DNA of 64,000 nt from Cupriavidus basilensis (GCF_008801925.2 NZ_CP062803.1:434001-498000); one strand, 5' to 3'. Positions 38,595-48,456 are shown, counted from the stretch's first letter. Notes: generated by a model from the letters alone, not told the origin. A program made the numbers and translations.

Positions 38595-39857
38595 ATGAAA
38601 ATGTGGAAGAAGGCATCCGCAGCGTGTCTGGTGGGGGCGTCCCTGCTCACCGGTCATGCAGCCCTGGCAGTGGAAGACATGCCAGGTGGCCCCGCCGTGC
38701 GACAGCTCAACCTGACCGAGCCGGTCACCAAGATCGCCGAGCAGATTCACTGGCTGAACTGGATGATGCTGATCATGTGCACCGTGATCTTCATCGGCGT
38801 GTTCGCGGTGATGTTCTACTCCGTGTTCACGCACCGCAAGTCCAAGGGCGCGAAGTCGGCCTCCTTCCACGAAAGCATCACCGTCGAGGTGATCTGGACC
38901 ATCATCCCCTTCCTGATCGTCATCGGCATGGCCCTGCCCGCCACCAAGACCGTCGTGGCGATGAAGGACACCACCAACGCCGACATCACCATCAAGGCCA
39001 CCGGCTACCAGTGGAAGTGGGGCTACGACTACCTGAAGGGCGACGGCGAGGGGATTTCCTTCGTGTCCACCCTGACCACCCCGCGCGAGCAGATCAACAA
39101 CGAGGCCCCCAAGTCGAACACCTACCTGATGGAGGTGGACAACGAGATGGTGGTGCCCGTGAACAAGAAGGTCCGCATGGTGCTGACGGCCAATGACGTC
39201 ATCCATGCCTGGATGATTCCGGCCTTCGGCGTCAAGCAGGATGCCATCCCCGGCTTCGTGCGCGACACCTGGTTCAAGGCCGAGAAGATTGGCGTGTACC
39301 GTGGCCAGTGCGCCGAGCTGTGCGGCAAGGAACACGCCTTCATGCCGATCGTCGTGCGCGTCGTCTCCGACGCCGACTACGCCAAGTGGGTCGACGGCAA
39401 GAAGAAGGAGCTCGCCGCCAAGGCGGACGATCCCAACAAGACCTGGACCCTGGACGAGCTCAAGGCTCGTGGCGAGAAGGTCTACACCGCCAACTGCGCG
39501 GTCTGCCACCAGCCTAACGGCAAGGGCGGCGGCGCCTTCCCGGCCCTCGACGGCTCCAAGATCGTCAACGGCCCGGATGCCGGCCAGATGCATATCCTGC
39601 TGGAAGGCAAGGGTGCCATGCCGGTGTGGAAGCACCTCTCCGATACCGAGCTCGCTGCCGTCATGACCTACACCCGCAACAGCTGGGGTAACAAGACGGG
39701 TGAAGTGATTCAACCGAGCGATTTCGTGAATGCGCGTGCCGGCAAGTTCCGCGAAGGCGGCGGCGCACCTGGCGCGAGCGGCGACGCCGCGCCCAAGACG
39801 GAAGACAAGCCCGCTGCCAAGCAGGCCAGCGTCGCGGGCGACCGCGCCGCAGGTTGA
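38595..39857 (+). CDS. coxB: cytochrome c oxidase subunit II with a fused cytochrome c domain
   Basis: A 420-residue subunit of the aa3-type oxidase. A signal peptide (1-25) and two transmembrane helices lead to the CuA domain, with ligands in YRGQCAELCGKEHAFM. A C-terminal class I cytochrome c domain follows, with the heme motif CAVCH (in TANCAVCHQPNG). It ends in a disordered Ala/Lys tail. This caa3-like layout lets the subunit carry electrons directly to CuA. The ctaD start is 23 bp downstream. Confidence 0.97.
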   Translation: MKMWKKASAACLVGASLLTGHAALAVEDMPGGPAVRQLNLTEPVTKIAEQIHWLNWMMLIMCTVIFIGVFAVMFYSVFTHRKSKGAKSASFHESITVEVIWTIIPFLIVIGMALPATKTVVAMKDTTNADITIKATGYQWKWGYDYLKGDGEGISFVSTLTTPREQINNEAPKSNTYLMEVDNEMVVPVNKKVRMVLTANDVIHAWMIPAFGVKQDAIPGFVRDTWFKAEKIGVYRGQCAELCGKEHAFMPIVVRVVSDADYAKWVDGKKKELAAKADDPNKTWTLDELKARGEKVYTANCAVCHQPNGKGGGAFPALDGSKIVNGPDAGQMHILLEGKGAMPVWKHLSDTELAAVMTYTRNSWGNKTGEVIQPSDFVNARAGKFREGGGAPGASGDAAPKTEDKPAAKQASVAGDRAAG

Positions 39858-39880
39858 ACAGGATTTCAGGAGTTTTCGCG

Positions 39881-41485
39881 ATGAGTACTGCTACCCCGGA
39901 CGCGCTCGCCCACCCGCACGACCACGCGCATGACGATCACCACGATCAACCGCATGGCTGGCGCCGTTGGCTGTTTGCCACCAACCACAAGGACATCGGT
40001 ACGCTGTACCTGCTGTTCTCGTTCACCATGCTGCTGTCTGGCGGCGCGCTGGCACTGCTGATCCGTCTCGAGCTGTTCGAGCCGGGCCTGCAGTTCTTCC
40101 GCCCGGAACTGTTCAACCAGTTCACCACCATGCACGGCCTGATCATGGTGTTCGGCGCGATCATGCCGGCCTTCGTCGGCTTTGCCAACTGGATGATCCC
40201 GCTGCAGATCGGCGCATCCGACATGGCGTTCGCGCGGATGAACAACTTCAGCTTCTGGCTGATGCCCCCGGCAGCGCTGCTGCTGGTGCTGTCGTTCTTC
40301 GCGCCGGGCGGCGCCACCGCCGCCGGCTGGACCCTGTACGCGCCGCTGTCGGTGCAGATGGGCCCCGGCATGGACATGGCGATTTTCGCCATGCACATCA
40401 TGGGCGCGTCGTCGATCATGGGCTCGATCAACATCATCGTCACGGTGCTCAATATGCGCGCACCCGGCATGACGCTGATGAAGATGCCGATGTTCTGCTG
40501 GACCTGGCTGATCACCGCCTACCTGCTGATCGCCGTGATGCCGGTGCTGGCTGGCGCCATCACCATGGTGCTGACCGACCGTCACTTCGGCACGAGCTTC
40601 TTCTCGGCTGCCGGCGGCGGCGACCCGGTGATGTACCAGCACATCTTCTGGTTCTTCGGCCACCCCGAGGTCTACATCATGATCTTGCCGGCGTTCGGGA
40701 TCGTCTCGCACGTCGTGCCGACCTTCGCCCGCAAGCGCCTGTTCGGCTATAGCTCGATGGTGTACGCGACCGCTTCGATCGCCATCCTGTCGTTCATCGT
40801 GTGGGCTCACCACATGTTCACGACCGGCATGCCCGTGACCGGCCAGCTGTTCTTCATGTACGCCACCATGCTGATCGCGGTGCCGACGGCTGTGAAGATC
40901 TTCAACTGGATCGCCACCATGTGGCGTGGCTCGATGACCTTCGAGACCCCGATGCTGTTCGCGATCGGCTTCATCTTCGTGTTCACCATCGGTGGCTTCA
41001 CCGGCCTGATGCCGGCAGTGGCCCCGATCGACATCCAGTTGCAGGACACCTACTTCATCGTTGCCCACTTCCACTATGTGCTGGTGGCGGGCTCGCTGTT
41101 CGCGATGTTCTCGGGCTTCTACTACTGGGGTCCGAAGTGGAGCGGTTTCATGTACAACGAAACCCGCGGCCAGATCCACTTCTGGGGCTCGATGATTTTC
41201 TTCAACATCACCTTCTTCCCGATGCACTTCCTGGGCCTGGCCGGCATGCCGCGTCGTTATGCCGACTACCCGACCCAGTTCGCGGATTTCAACGCGATTG
41301 CATCGATCGGCGCACTGGGCTTCGGCCTGATGCAGGTGTATTTCTTCTTCTTCGTGGTGCTGCCGTCCTACCGTGGCGGCAAGGCAGCCGGGGACAAGCC
41401 TTGGGATGGCGCCGAGGGCCTGGAATGGACCGTGCCGTCGCCGGCCCCGTTCCACACCTTTGAAGTGCCGCCGCAAGTCAAGTAA
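39881..41485 (+). CDS. ctaD: cytochrome c oxidase subunit I
   Basis: A 534-residue, twelve-helix catalytic subunit. It contains the proton-channel and heme-binding landmarks of type A1 oxidases: the HGLIMVFGAIMPAFVG heme a ligand region, the WFFGHPEVYI segment with the His-Tyr copper site and channel glutamate, THHMFT-like AHHMFTTGMP, and HFHYVLVAGS near the end. An N-terminal histidine-rich stretch (HPHDHAHDDHHDQPH) precedes the first helix. The ATG at 39881 follows CAGGAG. Confidence 0.98.
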   Translation: MSTATPDALAHPHDHAHDDHHDQPHGWRRWLFATNHKDIGTLYLLFSFTMLLSGGALALLIRLELFEPGLQFFRPELFNQFTTMHGLIMVFGAIMPAFVGFANWMIPLQIGASDMAFARMNNFSFWLMPPAALLLVLSFFAPGGATAAGWTLYAPLSVQMGPGMDMAIFAMHIMGASSIMGSINIIVTVLNMRAPGMTLMKMPMFCWTWLITAYLLIAVMPVLAGAITMVLTDRHFGTSFFSAAGGGDPVMYQHIFWFFGHPEVYIMILPAFGIVSHVVPTFARKRLFGYSSMVYATASIAILSFIVWAHHMFTTGMPVTGQLFFMYATMLIAVPTAVKIFNWIATMWRGSMTFETPMLFAIGFIFVFTIGGFTGLMPAVAPIDIQLQDTYFIVAHFHYVLVAGSLFAMFSGFYYWGPKWSGFMYNETRGQIHFWGSMIFFNITFFPMHFLGLAGMPRRYADYPTQFADFNAIASIGALGFGLMQVYFFFFVVLPSYRGGKAAGDKPWDGAEGLEWTVPSPAPFHTFEVPPQVK

Positions 41486-41562
41486 GCCGCAGTCAGGCAA
41501 GCCGCAATAAGCACGGAAGGATGGGCACTGCCCGTCCTTCCGCGCCACGCAAGCAAGGTGTT

Positions 41563-41694
41563 ATGCAGGATCCAAACAAAAGTCCATCGCAGGCAGACCG
41601 CAAGGCCTCCAATCGTCGTCTCGGCCTGATCCTTTTCTCGATCGTGATGGTTTTCTTTTTGGGTTTCTTCGCCAAGATGATCTTTCTCGGCTGA
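41563..41694 (+). CDS. cytochrome oxidase small assembly protein (43 residues)
   Basis: A short reading frame between ctaD and ctaG. It starts MQDPNKSPSQADRKASNRRL and ends in one hydrophobic helix (LGLILFSIVMVFFLGFFAK). Burkholderiales carry a small single-helix oxidase assembly protein in exactly this place. The ATG at 41563 is followed by ctaG 17 bp after the stop. Confidence 0.75.
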   Translation: MQDPNKSPSQADRKASNRRLGLILFSIVMVFFLGFFAKMIFLG

Positions 41695-41711
41695 AGCTGC
41701 AGGGTATTGAG

Positions 41712-42326
41712 ATGAGCGCGAACCAGCAGTCAAGCAATGCCACCGACAAGAAGTTCAACCGCGGGATGATGCTGCGGCTGTTGGTGGTGGTGGCGTTGAT
41801 GTTCTCGTTTGGCTACGCGCTGGTGCCGTTGTACAAGAAGATCTGCGAGATCACCGGCCTGAACGTGGTGACCACGCGCGACCTTTACGGTGGCCAGGTC
41901 AAGAACACGCAGGTGGACAAAACCCGCACGATCACGGTCGAGTTCGACTCCAATGCGCGCGGGCCCTTTGCCTTCCGTCCGGTCAAGAGCAGCATGGAAG
42001 TGCACCCGGGCGAGATGACCACCATCGTCTACGAAGTGGCGAACGGCCAGGCACGCGATATCTCGGCGCAGGCCATCCCGAGCTACCTGCCCAAGCTGGC
42101 CACGCAGTATTTCAAGAAGATCGAGTGCTTCTGCTTCAAGGAGCAGACGCTGAAGGCGAAGGAAGCACGCGAGATGCCGGTTGTGTTCGTGATCGATCCG
42201 GACCTGCCGAAAGACGTGAAGAACATTACGCTGTCCTATACCTTCTTCGAGATCGGGACGCCGGTGGCGCAAGCGCCGCAAGGTCCCCTCGACGCGCAGC
42301 CAGCAGGCGCGGGCAAGGGCATTTGA
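41712..42326 (+). CDS. ctaG: cytochrome c oxidase assembly protein CtaG (Cox11 family)
   Basis: A 204-residue copper chaperone for the CuB site of subunit I. One N-terminal helix (about 17-38) anchors a periplasmic immunoglobulin-like domain. The copper-binding cysteines are in KKIECFCFKEQTL, the Cox11 signature. VPLYKKICEITGLN also carries the first conserved cysteine. It lies between the small assembly protein and a DUF2970 gene. Confidence 0.96.
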   Translation: MSANQQSSNATDKKFNRGMMLRLLVVVALMFSFGYALVPLYKKICEITGLNVVTTRDLYGGQVKNTQVDKTRTITVEFDSNARGPFAFRPVKSSMEVHPGEMTTIVYEVANGQARDISAQAIPSYLPKLATQYFKKIECFCFKEQTLKAKEAREMPVVFVIDPDLPKDVKNITLSYTFFEIGTPVAQAPQGPLDAQPAGAGKGI

Positions 42327-42360
42327 GTTTGCAGGCGAGGCAGGTTGCAGGGGAAAAGCC

Positions 42361-42573
42361 GTGGATGAGATGAAGGACGCGGTCAAGCGCAAGCTGTCAT
42401 TTGCGCAGACGCTGCGCGCGGTGTTCTGGTCGTTTATCGGCCTGCGCAAGGGCAGCGAGCATGAGCGCGACATGGCACAGCTCAACCCGGTCCATGTGAT
42501 CATTGCCGGCCTGATCGGGGTAGCCATCCTGATCGCGGTGCTGATCACGGTCGTGCGTGTGGTGGTAGGGTGA
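42361..42573 (+). CDS. DUF2970 single-helix membrane protein
   Basis: A 70-residue protein with a C-terminal hydrophobic helix (about 47-68). The segment VFWSFIGLRKGSEHERD is the core of DUF2970. It is a usual member of the Burkholderiales oxidase cluster between ctaG and ctaE; function unknown. The start may be GTG at 42361 or ATG at 42370. Confidence 0.82.
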   Translation: MDEMKDAVKRKLSFAQTLRAVFWSFIGLRKGSEHERDMAQLNPVHVIIAGLIGVAILIAVLITVVRVVVG

Positions 42574-42711
42574 GGCCACGCGCAGCGCAAAGCACGGGGC
42601 AGGGCAGGAGTAAGTAAAAAGAGCAGGGCAAAAGCATGCCGCCGGCCCCGTCAGGGCCGGATGTGCGGATAACGATTACTGAATCAGAGACTCTGAGCTG
42701 GAGAAAAAAGA

Positions 42712-43572
42712 ATGAGTGCGAACCGCGCAAACGCTCCGTACTACTTCGTACCGGGCCCCTCGCGCCATCCGATCACGGCTAGCTTTGGCTTGCTGCTGAC
42801 GGCTGGGGGTGCTGCTGGCTGGGTAAACGGGCAGACCTGGGGGCCATATCTGTGCGGCCTGGGCCTGCTGTGGTTCCTGTTCGTGCTCAAGAGCTGGTTC
42901 GGCGAGGCGATCAACGAATCCGAGACGGGCAAGTACGGCAAGAACATCGACCTGTCCTTCCGCTGGTCGATGGGCTGGTTCATCTTCTCCGAGGTGATGT
43001 TCTTCGCGGCATTCTTCGGCGCGCTGTTCTACGCCCGCAACATTGCCATGCCGTGGCTCGGCGATCTGAACAACAAGATCCTGTGGCCCGATTTCGCCGC
43101 CGTATGGCCGAACCTCGGGCCGGCCGGTGTCGTGGAAAGCTTCCAGACCATGGGCCCGTGGCCGATCCCCACGATCAACACCGCCTTGCTGCTGATGTCC
43201 GGCGTGACGCTGACCTGGGCGCACCATGCGCTGCTGGCCAACAAGCGCAGCCAGCTGATTCAGGGCCTGGTGCTGACCATCCTGCTGGGCGCGGTCTTCA
43301 TGTGCTTCCAGGTGTACGAATACCACCACGCGTATTCGGAGCTGAACCTCAAGCTGACCTCGGGCATCTACGGTTCCACCTTCTTCCTGCTGACCGGCTT
43401 CCACGGTTTCCACGTGACGCTCGGTGCGATCATGCTGACAGTGGTGCTGGTGCGCGTGCTCAAGGGGCAGTTGACGCCCGACCATCACTTCGCATTCGAA
43501 GGCGCCGCCTGGTACTGGCACTTCGTCGACGTGGTGTGGCTGTTCCTCTACATCGTGGTGTACTGGCTGTAA
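42712..43572 (+). CDS. ctaE: cytochrome c oxidase subunit III
   Basis: A 286-residue, seven-helix oxidase subunit. Conserved parts are the N-terminal YYFVPGPSRHPI, SEVMFFAAFFGALF, LTWAHHALLANKR, YEYHHAYSELN and the C-terminal WYWHFVDVVWLFLYIVVYW. It completes the structural set with coxB and ctaD. A bidirectional terminator follows. Confidence 0.98.
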   Translation: MSANRANAPYYFVPGPSRHPITASFGLLLTAGGAAGWVNGQTWGPYLCGLGLLWFLFVLKSWFGEAINESETGKYGKNIDLSFRWSMGWFIFSEVMFFAAFFGALFYARNIAMPWLGDLNNKILWPDFAAVWPNLGPAGVVESFQTMGPWPIPTINTALLLMSGVTLTWAHHALLANKRSQLIQGLVLTILLGAVFMCFQVYEYHHAYSELNLKLTSGIYGSTFFLLTGFHGFHVTLGAIMLTVVLVRVLKGQLTPDHHFAFEGAAWYWHFVDVVWLFLYIVVYWL

Positions 43573-43647
43573 GACACCCGATTGCAGTGCCCGCCGGCCA
43601 CGTCGGCGGCATCGCGGGGGAGGTTCTCCTCCTTCGCGAGGAACAAC

Positions 43648-43697
43648 AAAAAACAAGCGCCGCAGGGGAAGTAGCCAGCCTGCGGCGCTTGTTTTTT
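43648..43697. terminator. bidirectional terminator between ctaE and the DUF2909 gene
   Basis: A 15-bp perfect stem pairs AACAAGCGCCGCAGG (43652-43666) with CCTGCGGCGCTTGTT (43679-43693). A run of A residues lies on the left and T residues on the right, so it can stop both converging transcripts. Confidence 0.95.
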
Positions 43698-43735
43698 GTG
43701 GTTTGAGCCTGTCGCGTGGCCGGGCCGCGCCGGCA

Positions 43736-43945
43736 TCAGGGCGCCATGCGGATGCCCGTGCTTTGTATCCACCCCATCCAGTGCGAGAACAGGATGAAGA
43801 CGAACAGCGCCACCGAGAAGCCGACCCGGAACATCAGCGAGCGCATCATGTTTGGCGTCCTGCCGCGGTCGCGCATCATGAAGAACAGGGCGGAGGCCAG
43901 GCTACCGATGATGAGGAAGAACGCGATGAGGATGACGATGCGCAT
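43736..43945 (-). CDS. twin transmembrane protein (DUF2909)
   Basis: A 69-residue protein with two hydrophobic helices (about 1-23 and 40-62) joined by a short basic loop (MMRDRGRTPNMMRSL). It matches the small twin-transmembrane family found between ctaE and the SURF1 gene in Burkholderiales. It runs opposite to the oxidase genes. Function unknown. Confidence 0.8.
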   Translation of the reverse strand: MRIVILIAFFLIIGSLASALFFMMRDRGRTPNMMRSLMFRVGFSVALFVFILFSHWMGWIQSTGIRMAP

Positions 43946-44041
43946 GGAGGGCCCGCAAGCGCGGGGTCTGCTAGGGATAGAGTGCCATTATCGCATCGGC
44001 GCGCGTGGCAACGCCCTCGGGAAATGCCAGGGAGGCCGCAC

Positions 44042-44785
44042 GTGAAGCTGTGGCGCGCACTGAGCCCGTTGCCCACCATCGCCGCGCTGGTGGTGATCGC
44101 GCTCACCTGTGCCTTGGGCAACTGGCAACTGAATCGGGCCCATGAGAAAGTGGCGCGGGCCGCGCGTCTTGAGGCGCTGGCTGCCCAGCCGCCGCTGGAG
44201 ATCGGGCGCAGCCTGGTGGATGGCGCGCTGTCGGAGCGGCGCGTGCACGTGCGCGGGCGCTTCGATGCAGCGCATACGGTTTTGCTGGACAATCGCCCCC
44301 ACGGCAATGGCACCGATAGCCGTGCCGGATTCATGGTGCTGACGCCGCTGCGGGTTGCCGGGGGCGATGCGGCCGCGCCGGCCGTGCTGGTGCTGCGCGG
44401 GTGGCTGCCTCGCGATGCGCAGGATCGCACCCATATCGCGCCGTTCCCGACGCCGCAAGGTGAGGTGGAGCTGGACGGCACCGCGCTGGCGACCGTGCCC
44501 AGGGTCTTCGCCCTGGGCCAGGGCGCGAATGCCGAGGCCGGCCAGAAGATCCGCCAGAATGTCGATCTCGCCGCTTATGCCGCGGAGCTTGGCGTGCCCC
44601 TGCAGCCCTTTGTGCTGGAACAGCGCAACGACAACGGCGACGGGCTGGCGCGCGACTGGGCGCCAGCGGACATCGGCGCGGATCGCCACTATGGTTACGC
44701 CTTTCAGTGGTTCGGGCTGGCGGCGCTGACCCTGGTGCTCCTGGTGGCGTTGAGCTGGCGGCGCGCCGCCCGCATGACGGCTTGA
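44042..44785 (+). CDS. SURF1-family cytochrome oxidase assembly protein
   Basis: A 247-residue membrane protein with one helix at each end and a periplasmic domain between. The N-terminal LGNWQLNRAHEKVARAARL and the C-terminal HYGYAFQWFGLAALTLVLL are the two SURF1 signatures. The start is GTG at 44042 with GGAGG upstream. SURF1 helps insert heme a into subunit I. Confidence 0.93.
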   Translation: MKLWRALSPLPTIAALVVIALTCALGNWQLNRAHEKVARAARLEALAAQPPLEIGRSLVDGALSERRVHVRGRFDAAHTVLLDNRPHGNGTDSRAGFMVLTPLRVAGGDAAAPAVLVLRGWLPRDAQDRTHIAPFPTPQGEVELDGTALATVPRVFALGQGANAEAGQKIRQNVDLAAYAAELGVPLQPFVLEQRNDNGDGLARDWAPADIGADRHYGYAFQWFGLAALTLVLLVALSWRRAARMTA

Positions 44786-44894
44786 GCATTCTCGCGGGTG
44801 GCACCCGTATCACCCACGAACCACAGCGGCGCGTTGCGGTCAGATGAGCGCAACCGCCCCTAACGACAGACAGACGACAGACAGACGAAACACT

Positions 44895-45551
44895 ATGCAA
44901 CAGCCAGATCCCGCTTCGGCCCAGGCCGCCCGCGCCGCGCCGCAAGACTCGCGCATCGACGCCCGCACCCGTCGCGGCCGCATCCAGATGCTGCTGCTTC
45001 TGCTGGTGTGCGCTTCGCCTGTCATCGCTTCCTACCTGACGTACTACGTGTTCAAGCCCGCTGGCGGTTCCACCAATTACGGCACGTTGATCGAGCCGCA
45101 GCGCCCCATGCCCGCGCTACAGATCGGCAACGAGCGTGCAGAGTCCGTGCCGCTGGATAGTTTCAAGGGCAAGTGGCTGCTGGTAACGGCGGATGGTGCG
45201 GCGTGCGACGAAGCCTGCGCCAAGAAGCTGTTCACCATCCGCCAGATCCGCGCTGGGCAGGGCCAGGACCGCGAGCGCATCGTGCCGGTGTGGCTGATCA
45301 GTGACGACGGCCCGATCGATTCCCGCCTGTCGGCCGCCTACAACGAGCCCTATGCCGGTGTGCGCTTCCTGCGCGCCAACCGCGAGGCCATGCAGAAATG
45401 GCTGCCGGCGGAACCGGGTGCCCGGATCGAGGACAGCCTGTTCCTGATCGACCCGCTGGGCAACCTGATGATGCGCTTCCCCAAGGAGCCGGACCCCAAG
45501 AAGATGAGCTCCGACCTGAAGAAGCTGCTCAAGTACTCTCACATCGGGTGA
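44895..45551 (+). CDS. Sco-like membrane thioredoxin-fold protein
   Basis: A 218-residue protein. One helix (about 33-55) anchors a periplasmic domain of Sco/thioredoxin type. It carries Cys-Asp-Glu-Ala-Cys (DGAACDEACAKKL), matching the CxxxC spacing of Sco copper chaperones, but I see no histidine at the place expected for the third copper ligand. The segment DSLFLIDPLGNLMMRFP resembles the cis-proline region. It sits between SURF1 and ctaA. It may act as a thiol reductant rather than a copper carrier (inference). Confidence 0.78.
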   Translation: MQQPDPASAQAARAAPQDSRIDARTRRGRIQMLLLLLVCASPVIASYLTYYVFKPAGGSTNYGTLIEPQRPMPALQIGNERAESVPLDSFKGKWLLVTADGAACDEACAKKLFTIRQIRAGQGQDRERIVPVWLISDDGPIDSRLSAAYNEPYAGVRFLRANREAMQKWLPAEPGARIEDSLFLIDPLGNLMMRFPKEPDPKKMSSDLKKLLKYSHIG

Positions 45552-45558
45552 GGCGCGC

Positions 45559-46662
45559 ATGCTGCTCCAACTCGCCATCATCGGCGTCCTGATCGCGCTG
45601 TTCCCCTTGAGCTACGTGCTGGTCAAAGGGGACCGCAACAAGTACCGCAAGCTGGTCTGGATCACCGCCTTCCTGACGCTGGACCTGATCATGTTCGGCA
45701 GCTTCACGCGGCTGACGGACTCCGGCCTGGGCTGCCCTGACTGGCCGGGCTGCTATGGTCACTCCAACCCGCACGCGGCGCAGGAGCCTATCCGTGCCGC
45801 CGAGACGGCCCTGCCCAGCGGGCCCGTGACCATCACCAAGGCGTGGATCGAGATGCTCCACCGCTACTTCGCCATGGCGGTCGGCGTGCTGATCATCACG
45901 CTGATGGTGCTGGCCTGGGTCAAGCGGCGTGAGCTCAAGCAGTCGCCCTGGTTCGCCACCGGGGTGTTGCTGCTGGTGTGCGTGCAGGGTGCGTTCGGGG
46001 CCTTTACGGTCACGCTCAAGCTGCAGCCCATCATCGTGGTCACGCACCTGATGCTTGGCATGAGCCTGCTGGCAGCGTTGATCTGGCTGGGTTCGCGCAA
46101 CGATCCACCCTTGCGGGTGGCGCCGCAGGCGGTGGCGCTGCGCTGGCCGGCGCGCGTCGCGCTGGCCTTGCTGGTGCTGCAGATCTTCCTGGGCGGCTGG
46201 GTGAGCACTAACTATGCGGTGCTGGCGTGTACCGACTTTCCGCTGTGCAACGGCCAGCTCGTGCCGGACATGGACTTTCACCACGGCTTTACGTTGTGGC
46301 GCCAGCTGGGCATGACCGCCGACGGCGACTACATCCCGCACTCGGCCCTGGTGGCGATCCATTGGGTGCATCGCGGTTTTGCCTTCGTTGTGCTGGCTTT
46401 CCTGGCCTGGTTCGGGCTGCAGGCACGCCGCCATGGCGGCCTTGCGCGCAGCGCGGGCTGGTTGCTGGGCTTTCTCGCGCTGCAGCTGGCCACCGGCCTG
46501 TCGAACATCGTGTTCGACTGGCCGCTGGGCGCCGCGGTGGCGCATAACGGCGGCGCGGCGGTCTTGCTGCTGCTCCTGGTTCGCCTCAACTACAATATAG
46601 GGCTCGCGGCCCGGTCCGCTGACATTGCTACCGACGTGCCGGCCGCCGCGCGCGCCACATGA
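45559..46662 (+). CDS. ctaA: heme A synthase (COX15/CtaA)
   Basis: A 367-residue, eight-helix enzyme that oxidises heme O to heme A. Features include [21 protein letters not shown], the histidine in [14 protein letters not shown], and [15 protein letters not shown] in the second half. It is longer than the Bacillus enzyme and of the proteobacterial kind. It overlaps ctaB by 4 bp (ATGA), so the two heme steps are translationally coupled. Confidence 0.96.
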   Translation: MLLQLAIIGVLIALFPLSYVLVKGDRNKYRKLVWITAFLTLDLIMFGSFTRLTDSGLGCPDWPGCYGHSNPHAAQEPIRAAETALPSGPVTITKAWIEMLHRYFAMAVGVLIITLMVLAWVKRRELKQSPWFATGVLLLVCVQGAFGAFTVTLKLQPIIVVTHLMLGMSLLAALIWLGSRNDPPLRVAPQAVALRWPARVALALLVLQIFLGGWVSTNYAVLACTDFPLCNGQLVPDMDFHHGFTLWRQLGMTADGDYIPHSALVAIHWVHRGFAFVVLAFLAWFGLQARRHGGLARSAGWLLGFLALQLATGLSNIVFDWPLGAAVAHNGGAAVLLLLLVRLNYNIGLAARSADIATDVPAAARAT

Positions 46663-47594
46663 AAGACAAGAACTCCCCAGTGGTTACAGCTACCCACACA
46701 CATCCCCTCGGACGCGTTCGCCACCTGGTGCGCCAGTACGCCGCCCTGACCAAGCCTCGGGTGACGCAGCTTGCCGTCTTCTGCGCCATCATCGGCATGT
46801 TCCTCGCCACGCCCGGCATGGTGCCGTGGCCGGTGCTGATTGGCGGCGCCGCCGGCATCTGGCTGTTGGCGGGTGCCGCATTCGCCATTAACTGCCTGGT
46901 GGAGCAGAAGGTGGATGCGCTGATGCGCCGCACCGCGTGGCGCCCGTCGGCCACCGGCGAGATCACCACCATCCAGACGCTGGTGTTCTCCGCGGTGCTG
47001 GGCGGGGCAGGGATGTGGCTGCTGCACGTCTACACCAACGACCTGACCATGTGGCTGACCGTGGCCACCTTCGTTGGCTACGCCGTGGTGTACACCATCC
47101 TGCTCAAGCCGGCCACGCCGCAGAACATCGTCATCGGCGGCCTGTCCGGCGCCATGCCGCCGGCGCTTGGCTGGGCGGCGGTTGCGGGCGACCTGCCGGC
47201 GGAAGCGTGGTTCCTGGTGCTGATCATCTTCACGTGGACGCCGCCGCACTTCTGGGCCCTGGCCCTGTATCGCCGCGCCGACTACGCCAAGTCCGGCCTG
47301 CCGATGCTGCCGGTGACGCATGGCGAGCGCTTCACGCTGCTGCATATCCTGCTGTACACGCTGATCATGATCGCGGCCACGCTGCTGCCTTTCGTGTACG
47401 GCATGTGCGGCTATATTTACCTGGCGGCCGCGCTGATCCTGGGGGGCGGGTTCCTGGCCTACTCGTGGAAGATGTATCGCAACTACTCGGACGCGCTGGC
47501 GCAACGCACATTCCGCTTCTCGATCCTGTATCTCTCGCTGCTGTTCGCCGCGCTGCTGGTCGATCACTACTTCAAGTTCCTGCCGCAGGCCTGA
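46659..47594 (+). CDS. ctaB: protoheme IX farnesyltransferase (heme O synthase)
   Basis: A 311-residue UbiA-family prenyltransferase making heme O. The first aspartate-rich motif region appears as [19 protein letters not shown] and the second as [17 protein letters not shown]. Nine or so hydrophobic helices are visible. It supplies heme O to the preceding ctaA product. The sco gene follows after 157 bp. Confidence 0.97.
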   Translation: MKDKNSPVVTATHTHPLGRVRHLVRQYAALTKPRVTQLAVFCAIIGMFLATPGMVPWPVLIGGAAGIWLLAGAAFAINCLVEQKVDALMRRTAWRPSATGEITTIQTLVFSAVLGGAGMWLLHVYTNDLTMWLTVATFVGYAVVYTILLKPATPQNIVIGGLSGAMPPALGWAAVAGDLPAEAWFLVLIIFTWTPPHFWALALYRRADYAKSGLPMLPVTHGERFTLLHILLYTLIMIAATLLPFVYGMCGYIYLAAALILGGGFLAYSWKMYRNYSDALAQRTFRFSILYLSLLFAALLVDHYFKFLPQA

Positions 47595-47751
47595 GCGGTG
47601 CGTGCAGGCCCCGCGGGCTTGCGGCATCTTGTCGCGGCCCGCGCGCGTGGCGGCCTCGATCGGCGATACTGAGTGTCATCTGTTAATGTGACCTTGTCGC
47701 GTCCAGCCGCCTGCCGGGCGGCGCCGGCTCGCCAACACCACCCGAACTCGC

Positions 47752-48378
47752 ATGCCAAACCACTTCCCCTCCGGCTCCCTCCCCACCTTCGCGGCCTTCC
47801 GCCGGTTTTGCCTGCTGGCCCTGTGCGCGCTGCTGCTGGCGGCATGCGGCCAGCAGAAGGCTTCCTTCAAGAACGTCGATATCACCGGCGGCAGTGAGTT
47901 CGGCAAGGACTTCGTCCTTACCGACCACAACGGCAAGGTGCGCTCCATTGGCGACTTCAAGGGCAAGGCGGTAGTGATGTTCTTCGGCTATACGCATTGC
48001 CCTGACGTGTGCCCGACCACCATGGCCGAGCTCAAGGCGGTGATGGAACAGTTGGGGCCGGATGCCGACAAGGTGCAAGTGTTGTTCGTTACGGTGGATC
48101 CGGAGCGCGATACGCAGGCGCTGCTGGCGCAGTATGTGCCGGCCTTCGATTCGCGCTTCCTGGGCATGCGCCCGGCCGACGATGCCGCGCTGCAGAAGGT
48201 GGCGAAGGACTTCAAGGTGTTCTACGCCAAGGTGCCGGGCACGTCCCCGAACAACTACACCATGGATCACTCGGCGGGCAGCTATGTGTTCGACCCGAGC
48301 GGCAAGCTGCGCCTGTTTATCCGCCACGGCCAGGGGCCGGAGCCGATCGTGCATGACCTCAAGCAACTGCTGTCCTGA
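47752..48378 (+). CDS. SCO1/SenC-family copper chaperone
   Basis: A 208-residue lipoprotein: hydrophobic residues 18-32 end in the lipobox LLAAC. The copper site is complete, with Cys-Pro-Asp-Val-Cys in YTHCPDVCPTT and the third-ligand histidine in YTMDHSAGSYVFD. It delivers copper to the CuA centre of CoxB. It ends the oxidase biogenesis series and is followed by a bidirectional terminator shared with rpoH. Confidence 0.95.
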   Translation: MPNHFPSGSLPTFAAFRRFCLLALCALLLAACGQQKASFKNVDITGGSEFGKDFVLTDHNGKVRSIGDFKGKAVVMFFGYTHCPDVCPTTMAELKAVMEQLGPDADKVQVLFVTVDPERDTQALLAQYVPAFDSRFLGMRPADDAALQKVAKDFKVFYAKVPGTSPNNYTMDHSAGSYVFDPSGKLRLFIRHGQGPEPIVHDLKQLLS

Positions 48379-48424
48379 TGCTGCCCTTAGGCGAGCCGCC
48401 GCGGCGAAGCCGGCGGGCAAAATA

Positions 48425-48456
48425 AAACAGGGCCGGTCGCGAGACCGGCCCTGTTT
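48425..48456. terminator. bidirectional terminator between sco and rpoH
   Basis: AAACAGGGCCGGTC (48425-48438) pairs perfectly with GACCGGCCCTGTTT (48443-48456) around a GCGA loop; A and T ends serve both strands. Confidence 0.93.
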
